Counted from the first letter of the stretch, positions 33,788-47,800 are shown. The stretch: 64,000 bases of DNA from Scolecobasidium constrictum UM 578 (GCA_000611715.1 AZYM01000115.1:1-64000); one strand, 5' to 3'. The notes: generated by a model from the letters alone, not told the origin. Made by a program: numbers and translations.

Positions 33788-35104
33788 CTACTCCGCGATT
33801 GGAGTGCTTGTGGACTTCTCAAGCGCCGCCTTCTTAAGTGCGTTGCGGTATTCGCGCTCGACTCCGTGGTTGACTGCCTCGAGGACGTTGTCGACGGTTG
33901 CTCGTGGTGAGAAACGTGGCTTGGTACCCTCCTGGAACACACCGGTACGGACGAGAATGGAGTACCAATCGTTGTCGGCGTGCTCGTCATACTCGTTCGT
34001 GCCACGGATGTCTGACTCAGGGGTATCACCAACGAAGTAGACGGTGTCTGGAGGAGAATCGATGCCGTGGGTGTCCTTGCGCCACTGCTGGAGCAGGCGT
34101 GTAGCGAATTGGAAGGTACCAATCTGGGGCTTGCCGAAGGCAGTGGTCTTCAGGTCCCTGCCGGTGACGGCCTTGAACATAGCTTCCAGCGAGACGCGGA
34201 GGGCACCCATACCAATGCGAGTCAAGTCATGAGAAGTCGACCAAACGACATCGTTGTGGGAGAAGAAGACAGGAGGACCCTCATCGAAGTTCTCGGATCG
34301 AGTACCGAGTCGACCATTCTTAGACATCAACAAGTCAAGAATGATCTGCTGGTCGGCAGCCCAGTCGCGGCTATCAGCGAACACGAAGATGGCGTCGATC
34401 TCGATCTCGCCAAAGTTGCGTGCCCTCGAGTTCTTGTACTCCTCGTCTGTGAGCTTTCGGAATGGGGTGGTATCGGCATTGTCCTTGATGATGTCCCCGG
34501 GAGTAACAACATCCTTAAAACCATAACCCTCAGCGACATGTCGGCACTTCTCGCCTTCGCCACCGACAACGAGAACAGTGTTGTACTTCTCGGCCATTTC
34601 CCGCATAGGAGTGTGGCCGCAGATGAATTGACCTGGCGAGACGTCGATCTGGAGCTGGTTGCTCAACTGAAGGCAACGTTCGGCCTCAGTCTTACCGCCT
34701 CCGTTGGTGACGAAAATGTATGGGATCTTGATGCCATACTGGTTGTCACCATTGAGGATCTTCATGGCTTCAAGAGCCTCTGGGATTACCTTGCCACCTC
34801 GGATGAGGACGCCATCGATATCGAAAGCGAAGGCGAATTTATCGGTGACAATGGTCTCACCTGGCTCGGCAGGTGAAGCGGAAGCAGATCGGAAATGATC
34901 CAGTTCATCGCGGGCAAGACCAAACTGCGAGGCGATCTCGTGGGACTTTGTGGGTGCAGCAGCCATGTAATCTGCTGGGGGCACAACCACAGTTGGACCA
35001 AGCATCTTGGTCAACTCCTCCTTAGTAGCATGGCCACTGATCTTCCGCACACGGCGGCCTCTCTGGCCGTTTTGACCTGGTGTCTGGAGGTGTGTAGCTG
35101 ACAT
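33788..35104 (-). CDS. HAD-superfamily class IIA hydrolase, CECR5 type
   Basis: 438 aa, one exon. The nucleophile motif FAFDIDGVL has Asp95 and Asp97. Next come IPYIFVTNGGG (the conserved Thr/Asn of motif II), a large class IIA cap with HTPMREMA, and the late acidic motif FVGDTPESDIRG. This order and length fit the fungal relatives of human CECR5 (HDHD5) and yeast YKR070W, a poorly characterised and possibly mitochondrial phosphatase-like protein. The long hydrophilic N-terminus (about 85 residues, Arg/Lys-rich at 15-25) could be a targeting region. A phosphomonoester substrate is inferred from the family only. Confidence 0.87.
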   Translation of the reverse strand: MSATHLQTPGQNGQRGRRVRKISGHATKEELTKMLGPTVVVPPADYMAAAPTKSHEIASQFGLARDELDHFRSASASPAEPGETIVTDKFAFAFDIDGVLIRGGKVIPEALEAMKILNGDNQYGIKIPYIFVTNGGGKTEAERCLQLSNQLQIDVSPGQFICGHTPMREMAEKYNTVLVVGGEGEKCRHVAEGYGFKDVVTPGDIIKDNADTTPFRKLTDEEYKNSRARNFGEIEIDAIFVFADSRDWAADQQIILDLLMSKNGRLGTRSENFDEGPPVFFSHNDVVWSTSHDLTRIGMGALRVSLEAMFKAVTGRDLKTTAFGKPQIGTFQFATRLLQQWRKDTHGIDSPPDTVYFVGDTPESDIRGTNEYDEHADNDWYSILVRTGVFQEGTKPRFSPRATVDNVLEAVNHGVEREYRNALKKAALEKSTSTPIAE

Positions 35105-37303
35105 GATGAAGTTTGGGAATGGAAGAGTATGGAGAGAGTGGTGGGAGTCTGTAAGCGGAAGTATTCAGGAGCCTGCCTCTATATATCTTTCGGCTTCAGG
35201 TGGGTCAGGCAAATCCGTAGACCCTGAGATAATTGTTTGAATGGTGGGTACATGAAAATTGGGTACCGCGGCTGACTGTAGGTACTATTCGGAGCCATGT
35301 CCTTCGTAAACCAGGAGCTACACAACAAACTGCTGCTCTGCTCTCATCTTCAACCAGATGATACGACATCGTGCAGAGATGAGTACAGGGAAGCTCGCCT
35401 GTCAATCCAATCTCAGCGCAGGCTTTGCGGCAAGAGTCAGAAGATGCAGTGGGCTGTTTGCTTGACCTGACTGTGATCCTTCTGTCGGTGTCATCTACTG
35501 TACTGTTTGTAGGGTTCCGCAAATCTATCCGCAGCATGGCCATCGCGGCGATGATCATTGGATGTCAGCCGGTCATGTCGTCGGAGTAGACCCCACGCGA
35601 GTATAGGATGCATGTCCGCCATTGATAACTGTGGACACGAAATCTGTGGGTTTCTCTCAATGCATGCATCTAACATGTGGTGAGAAACTGCGGTGCCTGC
35701 GGCAGTTTGCTGATCGACGTCATCGGCGCCTCCAGGACACGGTAGGCTAGGGTGAAACAGGAAAAGCGGGCTCACCAAAGGTACGTCCTCGCCGTCCGAC
35801 GATGTCATTCGGCAGAAGCGTGGTTGATTCTTTCTCGATCCAAAGGCTTGTAACAAACCAGTGGAAAATCTTTCATTTGTACCTCCGGGATGTCCTCGCC
35901 AAGATGCAACATCTCAAGGTTGCAGGATAGGAGACCGCCCGTCAGGTGACGTCCCCCGGAGCCCTCCGTGAGGCCTCAGGATTCTACGTCCCTGACTAGG
36001 TAGACTTTCGTGATGGACATGCTTGCAGAGGAAGATGAAACTCCGAGACCCTGGACCTCAATACGCGACGCGATTTTCTCGGTTTGCTTTGCTTATTTCC
36101 ACGTACACAGCACTGATAGTTTTGCAAGCACAGCAGTTTCCATCACGCTGTCTCACTTCCCGAGACGGTGGCCAGAGACGGAGCACAGTTGTATCAACGG
36201 ATCCACACTGACATCACAGAACGGAAGGCGTGCTTCCACCTTCGCATTGTCGGCTATTTGCTCAGGAGATCTGCTCAAGGCGTAGTAAGTGTGACAACCC
36301 AAGATAAGATTGTCATGCTCGTTCCACATGAAGCAGTGATTGCCATGCTGTTCCAATCAGGCAAGTACGTACTGTTTCCATGTGGCATTGCTAAAATTCA
36401 ACACCATGCCGATCCCTGGACTTCAAGCCGATAAGCCGTATCTATGCAGCACGCACATGAAACTACAGCAGCTACCGTCGCAGCAGCTGCATGATCCTCG
36501 AACTATGCTACCGATGGCGCATTAGAGTTGTGAGATGGCTTTCAGCCCGTGCATGCGTTTGGCAAGACACCAGGATGGCGCAACGCATCCTCCGCGCAAA
36601 GCGATCATACTCGCGAGGTAGACTGGAGCTGCTTCGTCGCGCTGCGCCATTTCCCAGCGGAGTTCACCGCTGCGTCCTTGTGTGGCCGTAAGGACATCGA
36701 GCCCAACAGTTGCGATCGAACTTTGCCTATAAACAATGGAGACACAATTCTAGACACAACCGCAGCAGACAAACATTGGAGACATTTCTGGGGAAATCTT
36801 CTGGGGAATCTCGCTCCGCTCGCTTGACCGCCTCAAGCGATCACTTCGCGAAACAGACAATGACCGAACATGACTTGCGGGCCTCCAGATTTTCCGCTTC
36901 GTCGGGCTCCTTGCTGCATTGTTGGCAGGAACAGGAATTTTGTGGACCTGTTAGCAATCAATTCTCTCCTGCACGGCGAGCGACCTGATCGCGTTGCCAC
37001 CTGAAGTGGGTATGAATTCGCTGAGATCACGCTCCAAGGACGGAGAGGAAGCGCAAAACTTTTGATCAAACAATGGAAGCACTCGTGAGGCTTTTGAATC
37101 GGCTGAACACTAAGACCTGTGGTTTTCATGTTAAGCAGTCGCTCCTTCCTTCGTCGTCGATTCACGTGACGTTGTTGCCTGTCCGAGCCCGCCCTCTTAG
37201 CAGAGAACTCACTTCAGCAGCAATGTGAATACGCATCATGATGTGCCACGTTAGAATTTTCTCGTCACATGAATGCTGAAACCGCGCAACCGCGTCTGAC
37301 GCG
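35105..37303. other. Gene-free stretch, divergent intergenic region
   Basis: 2.2 kb between two divergent genes. Open frames here are short and overlapping and lack domains. A small direct duplication (TTCTGGGGAA repeated around 36786-36806) is present. Nothing else stands out. Confidence 0.5.
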
Positions 37304-39792
37304 ATGAACTGGACAGGTGGTCGGCTTCAGCGCCACTCAAAGGCAAACAGGAACGAAATGGCGCAGAGGCAGAAACAGCATTTTGCGAGAGCGCGACAGC
37401 AACTGCAAAATGGACTTGGTCCGACCGCAATGGCTTTCCAGCCCTCGTGGTCGATTGGTGCCAATTCGCTTCGGCTGGACACAACTTTCGACAAGCACGG
37501 CCAGAACTTGTCGCGAGACAGAGGCCAAACGAAGCTGGAAGACTACGAGCTTACCGCTCCTCTCGCTCAGCGGCTGTCTGTCATGTCGACCAGGTCACCC
37601 GCAAGAGGTCTGTGACATCAGATCTGAATGCGTTGTACACTGACACGTCTTACGGTATTAGGGCGTGCTACAATGCATAGAGAGAAGCCCAAAACGCGCC
37701 CGAACTCTACTCATATTAATCGAGTATCACGGACGTCCAATGTGCGAGAGCCAAGTGAGACTGCGCGAGACCCGAAGACAGAACTTGAGCAGACCAGAAT
37801 GCGACTACTTGACCAAACAGATTGGGTGGGGCTTGCATACACGCGTCCACTTAAGCACAAGTTCGCGTCACATAGTGACAAGCAACAAATTGCCAAACGG
37901 CGCCGAACCAGACGAGAACGACGAAATTCGCAAGTGCGTAACAAGCAAGCTGTGCCAAATACACTGGAGCCCTTCGTAGAAGATACCTTCCATGACGAAC
38001 ACTATATGCACGGTGCACTCCAACCTCACGATGATATTAGTGTGCATATCGGTCACGGCTGCGAAAATGCCAGGCCACTTGCATCGAGCGCGCCTCGGTC
38101 TCGGTGTTCCGTGGGAAGCGAACCGTCCTCCGACGTGATGCTATTCGATGTCGATCCAGGCCAGCCCCACCAGCCGGTCGATAACCTCAGTGCCAACTGG
38201 CCCGAGGACTCCTTCGCGCTGGGCGTCAAAAACGAGGTCAGAGGCGAAGAGCTTGATGAGGGACTCAATAGAAATGCTCCTAGATACACGCTAGAAGCAG
38301 ATGGGCCATTGCCTACCAAAAATATGTCGACTGAGCACCGTGTTGTCTCCAGGCCAGCAGAGTCTCATCTGGAGGAGACGTGGCCGCACAACGAGCAAAT
38401 TGAGATTTCACTCTCGGACAGGCCTGGGATATCATCAGAGCGAGGAGATCTGGTCCGACATATAGCATCGAGCAACGGCGACATAGCTGAAGCTAGTGCG
38501 GGTCTGGATCTGTCCACTGCTCACTTCGCAACGGACTGCAACCGCCCCTCGTCGCCAGATGCACAAGTCTACAGCACGCTTGAGCACGTGAGCAAATACA
38601 CACACAGCCAGCACGAGCCTGTTCTCGAGGAACACGTGTCTAGTTCACACAATTGCATTGCTCAGGAGTCGAAGCAAGCTCTATTCGAGTGGTTGGATGA
38701 CTTCGGTGAACAGGATTATGAGCGACCACCGCAAGATGCGGACTTCAACACGAGTAGCGGCATCGATGAGATCGAAAATGATCGAATCGCAGACGTGCAT
38801 CCTCGGTCATACAATGTTCCAGTAGCTGACACGCAGGAAGATGAGCTATCGCTGGCTGATCAACAAATGAATGTGGCGACTCTGCACGAGACGCATGACG
38901 AGGTAGGACGGAGTTTCATGAGTGATGATATATTGTCGACTTGCTGACACTTCCGTAGGAGGATGACATTCCGAGCGATCCAAACGCGGTTTGGAGGCGC
39001 TTCGTTTTCGATGACAATTCTAGCAGCTCAGATCAAGCAAGAAAGGCTCCGCAGCCTGTTCAGCAAAGAGCACCAAGCCGGATCCCACCTTCATCTTTGC
39101 TGTGCTGGGGAAGTGGTTATTCAGCCAGCAGCAAACCAGGGCTAGTGTTCTCGAGTAACCAGAATTGGAGCAAGGGCACAGCAGAAGGTCTTCCCAGACC
39201 TCGAGTGCGGCGAAGTCACACACAGCACGAGCGAGCCGTGGATTGGCAATTTTCAGATGCATCAAACGCCTTCGTCGATCATGCTGAGCCAGTTTCATCT
39301 GACGATTGTACTCCAAGCGGACCAATGCAGACCCATGGCATGCCTAAACTTGCATCTGTGACGGGAGTATCAATGATGAACAACATCTCCTCAGCTTCCT
39401 CCTCGACGGCGTTTGAAAGTATTCGGACTGATGTCCGATCTGACTGGGCAGAACGTGGCTCTGTGGCCCCCGCAACCTCGAATGTGACCTTGACGACACA
39501 TGCAAAAGGTTCAAGACATCCGCATGCACGACGGGAGGATTGCCGCATCATATCTGCCAGACGTTCTTCCCCGGAAGATCTTCTACCAAGCAGCCAAAAC
39601 CCCCATGCAAAGGCGGGACGCGCTCGCAGCGGCCCGAAACGAGTCGATGCTGCAGAAATAGCCGAAAGGGGCAAGCATTCTGGGAGGCGTGTTCTCAAGG
39701 CAGCCAAACAAACTTCACAGTTAACCGCTGGCCACCATTCGATCTTCGAGTTCCCATCTAGCGAAGGGGAGGAGAACGGGGCTCGAGTTTGA
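37304..39792 (+). CDS. Large low-complexity, probably nuclear protein
   Basis: Exons 37304-37607, 37662-38902 and 38959-39792 give 792 aa (774 if the ATG at 37358 is used). Introns are 54 and 56 nt; the second ends a conserved DEV-type segment and the third exon opens with EDDIPSDPNAVWRRFVF. Two islands look conserved: LDQTDWVGLAYTRPLKHKF at about 150-170 and the DPNAVWRRFVFDDNSSSS island after exon 2. The rest is Ser/Glu/Asp/Arg-rich and probably disordered, with a basic cluster (KRRRTRRERR) that could be a nuclear localisation signal. This resembles a family of uncharacterised fungal nuclear proteins. I know of no established function. Confidence 0.75.
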
Positions 39793-42700
39793 TAAGCGCT
39801 GAGACTCACGCAGGTCGTGCTGCAGCGCGGGATGTTTTCTTGATTTTTCCCCCACAACCGCTCGAATATGATGTCCTGACAGAGCTGAGAGCGCGACAAG
39901 GGCTCTCGAACAGTTGACTTTGCTTACGTGCCAGCCACTCGGTTCCGATCACCTCCATGCACCTTACTTCGCCGAAGGAAATTACCGGCGGGCGGGCAAA
40001 TACCAAGTTGCAGTCGCGTGGTGGTGCCCGATATGAGCTTTACATGGTTTCTGGAAATCCGGCTCGCTCTTTTGCTTGGTTGTATGCCTTGCTTTTCTCT
40101 GAGAAGCGAGTACTTGGCTTTTGCAGCCAAGGAAGTCATGTTTTACGCATCTCCATCGCTTCATGAATCTGTCTTGTGTTGCATATATCCTGTACTTAGA
40201 CTCAGCCACACCGATGGCTGCCACTGGTCGCTGCAGAAGCAATGAATAGCTTCCATATGACCCCGACTCTGTCAGCATTTCCACCTCAACTCCAAAGCAC
40301 GTCGATTGACGATGTGGTTGACTTGATGGTCATAAGAAATCAGTCCGCCAGTTTCGTCGCGCAACTGGCGGCTCGATAAAATTGTTAGAGACATTAAGCT
40401 TCGTGCAGATGATGATCATGTTACACAAAGCAGGGTTAGCTCCGCTTGCCCTACTGTACGTTCAGCGGCACGACCTGCAAGTCATGCTACTCACGTCTGC
40501 AAGAGCTGAGCAATTAGCTCGTTATATTAAGGTTCGGTGCTTCGTGCCATTCCAGGCACGGCCCGTCGCCGTTCAGCCGTAACGCGTGATGATCGCGGTG
40601 CTCGTGCTCCGTGTACTCGCTTCTCCGGACTACCGTCGTGCATGTGCTCTGATATTCGCTAGGCAGAAGTAGAGGAGAGCCTTGTATGCAGGCACAAAAT
40701 GTGGCGTGGCCAGTGAGGGCATTCGAATGCTGTGAGGCGATGCTTGAGCATGCAGAGAAACATAGCTATGTAGCAATAGGCAGATTCCGCCTGCGGGTGA
40801 GCTGCCACGAAGAGGTTTTCCGGTCATTGCGGAGTGGGATGTGGCTCATGCGGAATCGTGTTCTGAGATGTTATGCAAGTCGCTGAAATAGGATGGAAAC
40901 ATGCCAAAGACCACTTTGCGCCTCGGCAATGAGTGAACATGTAATCTTTAATAAGTAGCCATACTTTCCGCCGGCTAGGAGTGTCGTTAGTCTCTGGCAA
41001 ATTATGTCGACATCGGGAGCTTCCATTGAAAGCTTCCCGTACACTCGACAAGGCGTCGGAAGCGGTGACGGGTCTAGATCGTCCAGCAGGAAAATTTAAC
41101 GAGATCCCAGCATGAAAACCGATATGCAGAGCAGCACGACATGCTTGCGATAGGCTTCTCTGAGCTAGGGAAATGTCAGCTATAGCTGTCATGCTTGGAA
41201 TCGAGGTTAGATATGAAGACGCTATGGGTGAAAAGCACGTCCCAATCGGGTAGTCCACGATAATTCGAAGCTGAAATTTTGGTGTTGTTGAGGAGGGGCA
41301 CTGCCAATGCAGCTTGTGGCGCTCTGCATGCATGCAACGCTGCGCAGCATGACATGACATGACATTCCACTTGATCTGGTCAGTCAGCAGCGCGGAAGCC
41401 GTGACAACCGTGTGACTTGTCTTCTTGGGTGATCTGCGACCAACAATAATACTGTATTGCTGCTGAGAGCAATGATTCACCAAGAGGAGCTGATGTGCTA
41501 TGCTGGGCACCTTGGAAAAGTTTCGGAAGGGTTTGGCATTGTGATCTTGTCACCACCGAGGGACAACGAAGGATTGGCCATTTGCTCCGTGATGGGCACA
41601 CCGCTCCCGTAGATTGATGAGCCTTTCGAGATGGCCATGTCGTCCACGACATTGCGATCCGCCGGTCATGTGGTCAGTCGACTGTCTATCAAGTGTGTGT
41701 TTTCCGTGATCAATATCGCAAAGCCTCGAATTTGTGGGGTTGCAACAAGACCCATGTCTCAGATTGCAGAAGCGAACAATCGTAAATTTCGCAGCCTCTC
41801 TCGGATCTTTGATTGTCTCCGCAAATTCCACGGCGCGCAATGCGGTGGAAAGTTCCCCACTCGTCGATAATGTAGGCGATGCATACTGTGTCACAATGCC
41901 GACAGTATACACGAGAGCAAGACAGGCAGCAGGACAATCGAGCAGCAATGCTCACGAGATCTGCCAACGCATCTTCCAGTGAGATAAGGTGTGGGCGGCT
42001 GTTTGGAGCCCGGCAGAGCGGATACGTCGACCAACCCTGACGATCGCTGGAACAATGGCGTTTCGCACGTGGTTCCGTGCGTCTGTGCCTGATGCGAAAT
42101 TTGACAAGGCTGGTCTCTGTCGCATCACACTGAGATTTGGAGCCCGTCCTAAAACATCTCCTTTTCGCACGCTGAAAACCGTGCGGCGAATCTCAGATCG
42201 TGGTCGACGATAGGTCTCGCGAAGTGCTTCTTCGAATCTTCAACCAGCACCATGAAGGTCTCGGAGAGTCGCGGCAAGGAAGAGCTCAATGCTGAGCTAT
42301 CGGCGTGGTGAGCTCTCGTTGGCTGCCCCAGGACCCGGGAGAGAATCCTGGGCAGATCCAACCATCACTTGCAGCTTACTTTGAAGTGATCTATCACTTT
42401 ATTCCAACGGAGGCTCGGAGTCCTGTGGTTCGTCACCTTCATGCCGTTTTCATGATTGCAGGAGTTCGACGTACCGCAGGATTGAAATTTATTTCCGTTC
42501 CGACACCCCGCATCCCTTTTTGTGAGCATATTTCAGAGCCCACTGCTGAGGCGGAACGAATACGAGAGAGCAACCGCGCTTGTATTGGCGGTACCGCTAG
42601 GTGTTGCATCGGTGCCTTCTCAGCTATCAAGCGCAAAGCTTCCATGGTTGCTATCGCTGCACGGAGTATGGCTTTGATGCCCAAACTACTTTCTACCCCA

Positions 42701-44804
42701 AATTCCCATGGTAATTCTTTCGTCATGAATCTTTGGGATCTCAACGGGCACTTGGCAAATGACGTGGAGTAGCGTACCGGTCGCGCGTTACGGATTACGA
42801 GTAGACCTGGTTCGTTCTAAAAAAGTGGTCTACCGACCAAAAATAAGGTTTCCTCGGACGGGTTTTATGGCACATTTCATTTGCATAGCATGACTTGTTC
42901 TCTCCGAGCCGTACATCGCTTGGATTCTGATTGGACAAAACCGCAAGCTTTCCACGAATTTCGTGGATCCTGGCTGACTGTATATGCTCCCACCGAGTCT
43001 CGCGCTCACGCTACTGCAAACGTGCTTGATAATTGAGGCCTCGTGGTAGTGTCGTTGATGCGCTGGCTGTCTCTCGCACAGTCATCTTGTAGTCCTATGA
43101 GCATCCTGGTGACACCTTGCGTATATCAGATGTACCGTATTAAGCACTGAAATTGGAGTGCCTGAATGTGTTCCTGGCAGGATCCATTGTGCTTCGATGA
43201 AAATAGCATTTCCGACACACGGCCGGAGAAGTTCGATATGCGACATGCCAACCAATCCGGATGTCCGGCGCGCTTTATCGACGGTTGCTGGAGTGCTGAA
43301 TCTGCTGATGTGCTGGAATGGACACCTTCAGAAAGAACACGAGGCACGGTCGCAATCTGGCGTGCGCGGTGATTACGGACTGGTCTGTTTGTAGAATGAC
43401 TTGCATGTTTCGGCGCAAGAGCATGCTGTTTGACTCTTGTCACGATGCCCTCGACGACCTTCACCAGTGCTTTTGACAGGGAACAGTCCTGCTCCCATTC
43501 CTGGAACTCCTGTCGTGCTAAGGGTACACGTAGCGGCGCCAGCCGTTGGCTGTGGGGAGGTTTAGCAATCTTTAGCAACAGCCGTGCTGGGTCTCCGGCT
43601 TTTGGCACGCGATATGTCGACGTAATTAGGATCAGACCATGATATGCGCTGGATCGACTCGGATTTGCAGGCTTGTATGGGAGTCGAAGATGTTACAATT
43701 CAGCGACGCTGTATGATACTCCTGGGCAGACTTGCTTTGGCTCGGCTCTAAAGGCTTTGCGATAGCAACATGACGGGAGACTCGGTACGGAGCTGGTACG
43801 GCGGTACCTGGCTCGTAGGGCAATCGCCTGGGGAGAATTTTAGTGTGAGAGAATGTTCTTGGAAGCTTGTAATTTTAGTGCCCGGGGGAAGGCCGGATTG
43901 TGTGGTCCTGGATGATATCACTGCTGGTAAGCGCTGTTTCGACGGTTCACAGAACGCTTGTAAGATACATGCTTCGGATGACTCAAGTCTCACTCGACCA
44001 AGATTGAGCCGAGTCTTGCCTGTAGTAGACAAAGAGTACAGTGCAGTTGGGCTCGTGTAAAGAATCAGCGCTGTTATTAGACTTCTCGAATTCCATACGA
44101 CTCAGTGCGCCTCGCTCCGCCCACGTTTTGCCCCACGGGAAGCTTAACTTTCTTCGAAAAACCCCCTTTACTAGGAGTGAGCAAATCTGCTGGCGTCTTG
44201 CCCACCGCTCCCTGTCTACAATCTCCATCGAAACCCAGTCATTCTCTCAATTGATATCTTCCACTTCCCTCCTTGCGCGCAGAAATACTTGATCGCGGAC
44301 CCTTCCTTTGCTTGCACAATTATCTGTTCACCACCGGTCTTGCTTCGCACTCCTTCATCGACAAAACCCGTGATCGCCTGGAGCTTCACGACTTGTGCCT
44401 GGTTGCTGCGCATTTCTAAAGCAGCATATACCTCGCCCTACTATTATTTGCGGACCACCTGCAACTTGCAGCTTTTGGATGCACGCCATTGTCAAGCACA
44501 AGCGCATCAACTCTGCCACCTGATCTCACTCGCATCTGCTCCTACCTTGGCCAATCCCTACCTTTCCGCGAACCGAGAGCAGCGCGCAGTGCGGCACTGC
44601 AGTAAACAAGAAGTGCTGCGCATTCTGATTACCCTGCAAAAGCCGGCCTCCCGATTGTCTTGAATTTGGACTGCATTTCAACAAGGTGCACACTGCCAGC
44701 TGGATCTGCTGTGCAACTCCGCTCAAAGGACAATCCATCAAGGTCACATCATGTCCAGTCCTCATAGCACCGAACGCTAAGAGCGCTCGACCACGTTCCT
44801 CAAC
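39793..44804. other. Five-kilobase stretch without a supported gene
   Basis: The longest empty stretch in the window. The largest open frames (40824-41510 minus, 42305-42772 plus, 43126-43608 minus) have no recognisable domain, no matching splice partner and unlikely amino-acid text. The last several hundred bases are pyrimidine-rich and probably include the promoter and leader of the PLC gene. Decayed repeats cannot be excluded. Confidence 0.5.
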
Positions 44805-47800
44805 ATGACCAGGTCCGAAACATCGCCAGGAGAGCATCACGCCTCGCGCACGAATTCAGAGCCTGCTATACATGCGACTTCAAAACCAAGACCTATTCAA
44901 CATGCCGTTACATCTGTACCACACTCGATCACACCATCGCTCACGGCCAGCAATAACTCGTCAAAAGTCAGCCTTGTCTCCACGAGCTCCCAGTTGCCCA
45001 TAAACATGCCATCACGAACGTCGCCTGAAGCCATGTCAGGCATGTCGATTTTGTCTTCATCCCTTCCTGCTTCCATGGCTCTTCCGGACCCTGCACTACC
45101 GCCTTCCAGCGCGCCGACATCGCCACCGGTCATGTCGGCCAGCGCAATGGCAGAAGCTATCGCAATCTCTAGAGGCGGCCTCATTCGCAGATTGTCACGT
45201 GGTGCGCATAACAAGATTGTTCGTCGCAGACCATCTGCAACGAGTTCACATCGAGACACCTCTGTCGGACCTGCCATCATGCGCAGGCGGAGTGACAGCA
45301 ACAAGGGCATTCCGGACAGCGGCATCGACGTGTCCGATCTTGATCTCGATTCGAACGACGATGATGAGTTCGACGATGCGACCGAGAGCTATTTTCAATA
45401 CGCGCACACTTCGCATCCGTACCATGCAAGCGGTGTCACCAGTGCTCCCTTGTCTTCCAGGCCTAGCATTGGATCACTCGATTCTTCTTTCGCACCAGCC
45501 TTTCCACTTCCACTGCAGCAAGGCATGTTGCTCACAAAAGTCACCAAAGGAAAGCGGAAACCCATGGTGTTTCGTTTCGACTTCGAAGCTGGAAAGATCC
45601 TCTGGGACCCACTCCGACCATCGAAACAGATCTACATCGATGATATTCAGGAGGTGCGCGAAGCGAAGGACGCTCGCGAATATCTTCAGCAACTTCAAGT
45701 ACCCTCCGAGGATGAGTCTCGTTGGTTCACTGTCATTTACTCGATCCCCAACTCCTCCAAGAAGGTCCTCAAAACCCTCCACATCATTTGTCCAGATGAA
45801 GTCACGTGTCATCTATGGACCGAGACGATCGATCGTGTGCAACGGCTACGCATCCGCACGATGACAGATATTGTCAAAGGCGGCGAAAAGAGCATCAAGA
45901 GCTTGTGGAAACGAGAGACTCGAGGCGATCCCAATGTTCGACTAGATTTCCAGAAGGCGAAGTCGTTGTGCAAGAAGCTCGACGTGAATTGTTCCGAGCA
46001 CACACTGAAGTACCACTTCAATCTTGCCGACGTGGATCATTCGAAAAGCTTGGACTACATGCAATTTGAAAGCTTCGTCAAATCTGTTCTTGAGCGACAG
46101 GATCTGAAGAAGATCTTCAATAGTATTCGCAAGCCTGGGAGCCCAGAGTTAGATGAGGGGTCGTTCCTCAAATTTCTGCAGGACACGCAAGGCATTGATA
46201 CCAAAGCACGATTGGATTACTGGATCAAAGCATTTGAGAATCATGCCAGACGATGCAGGCCAAAGGGTGCAAGCTCACCTCTTGCGACCGAGTACAAGGA
46301 GCACACGATGAACTTCGCAGCCTTCCAAGATCTCATGACTCGCACCAGTCTGGGCAAAGGCATCAGCACATCTCGCAACGAGGAGAAGCTCAACCGCCCG
46401 CTGAACGAGTACTTCATCTCCAGCTCGCACAATACTTATCTCGTCGGTCGACAGATCGCTGGTCAGTCCAGCACGGAAGCCTACATTTCTGCCTTGACGC
46501 AAGGATGCCGCTGTGTAGAGATCGACTGTTGGGATGGCTCAGAGGGTCGGCCCATCGTGCTGCATGGTCGCACCTTTACCAAAAGCGTTCCATTCGAAGA
46601 TTGCATCAAGGTCATCAATGAGTACGCTTTCGAGGCTTCAGAATATCCGCTCATCATTTCACTCGAGGTTCACTGCAACCCTGATCAGCAAGCCATCATG
46701 ACCGATATCATGAAAACTGTCTTTGGAGAGAAGCTGACCCTTCGACCACTCGATGACATCTCTGAGACTCTGCCTACGCCTGAAGACCTGAAGAACAAAA
46801 TCCTCATTAAGGTCAAGGCTCCTGGGTTGGGTGGAGACGTTGCGGTCAAGCCCGAAGGTCCTCCTGTGACCCGCCGTCCACGTGGCCTTAGCTCGCCTTT
46901 CTCCAGACCCACCATTGCAGACAACCTCAGCATGCCACCAGGATACTCGCTCTCTAGCCCGCCAACAATGTCTCCACCTACGAATGGTACTTTGTGGAAT
47001 GGGTCGCGCATTTCCATCGCATCCGGCACATCCGCCACTCCGATCAGTCCCGGTAGCTCTGCAGAGGAGAGCGATTTTCCCTCCGACCAACGACCACGCA
47101 AGCGCAAAAGCAACACGAGCAAGATCACGAAGGTTCTCGGCGAGCTCGGTGTCTATACTCAGGGCATCAAGTTCTCCGACTTCAAGGACGCTGCTGCGCG
47201 GACGTACAATCACATCTTCTCGTTCAGCGAGAATACCTTCGAGAGCCATTGCAGGAAGGACAAGGATGCATTGGAGCTCCACAATCGTCGCTTCTTCATG
47301 CGAGTGTATCCTGGCGGCCGTCGCGTTGCATCCGACAACTTTGTACCGCTCCTGTTCTGGCGTCGTGGGGTGCAGATGGCAGCTCTCAATTGGCAAACCT
47401 ACGACCTTGGCATGCAGCTCAACGAAGCTATGTTCGCCTCAGGCAATGATCAGACCGGCTATGTGCTCAAACCTGAGGAGATGCGACCGATTGGTGGTTC
47501 CTCGGTGTTTGACATCCCATCTCCACGGCGTCCCCGAAAGCGAGTCAAGTTCGCTGTCGATGTCATCTCCGCCCAGCAGCTCCCTCGTCCTCGTGACCTG
47601 CATCAGGACGCCAACATGAACCCTTACATCGAGGTTGAGATCTTCATTGCAGATGACAAGGCTCCTGGTCTTGCGATCGGCGAGGGCGGCACGGACGCCT
47701 CGGCTCGTGACGGTATGTCTGGGATTGGCTCACCGTTGAGGAAGCGCACTCGCATTGTGCAGAACAATGGGTGGGATCCACATTTCAACGAGCCCATGTC

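Noticed and set aside
34067..34876. 269-codon plus-strand frame inside the HAD gene
   Set aside because: Antisense shadow; the minus-strand HAD motifs are clear.
40824..41510. 228-codon minus-strand open frame
   Set aside because: No recognisable domain, odd His/Cys/Ser-rich composition, no splice partners; probably chance.
42305..42772. 155-codon plus-strand frame in the 5-kb gap
   Set aside because: No domain, no homologous feel, no promoter or splice evidence.
46659..47396. 245-codon minus-strand frame inside PLC1
   Set aside because: Shadow of the strongly coding plus strand; PLC1 domains on the plus strand are unambiguous.
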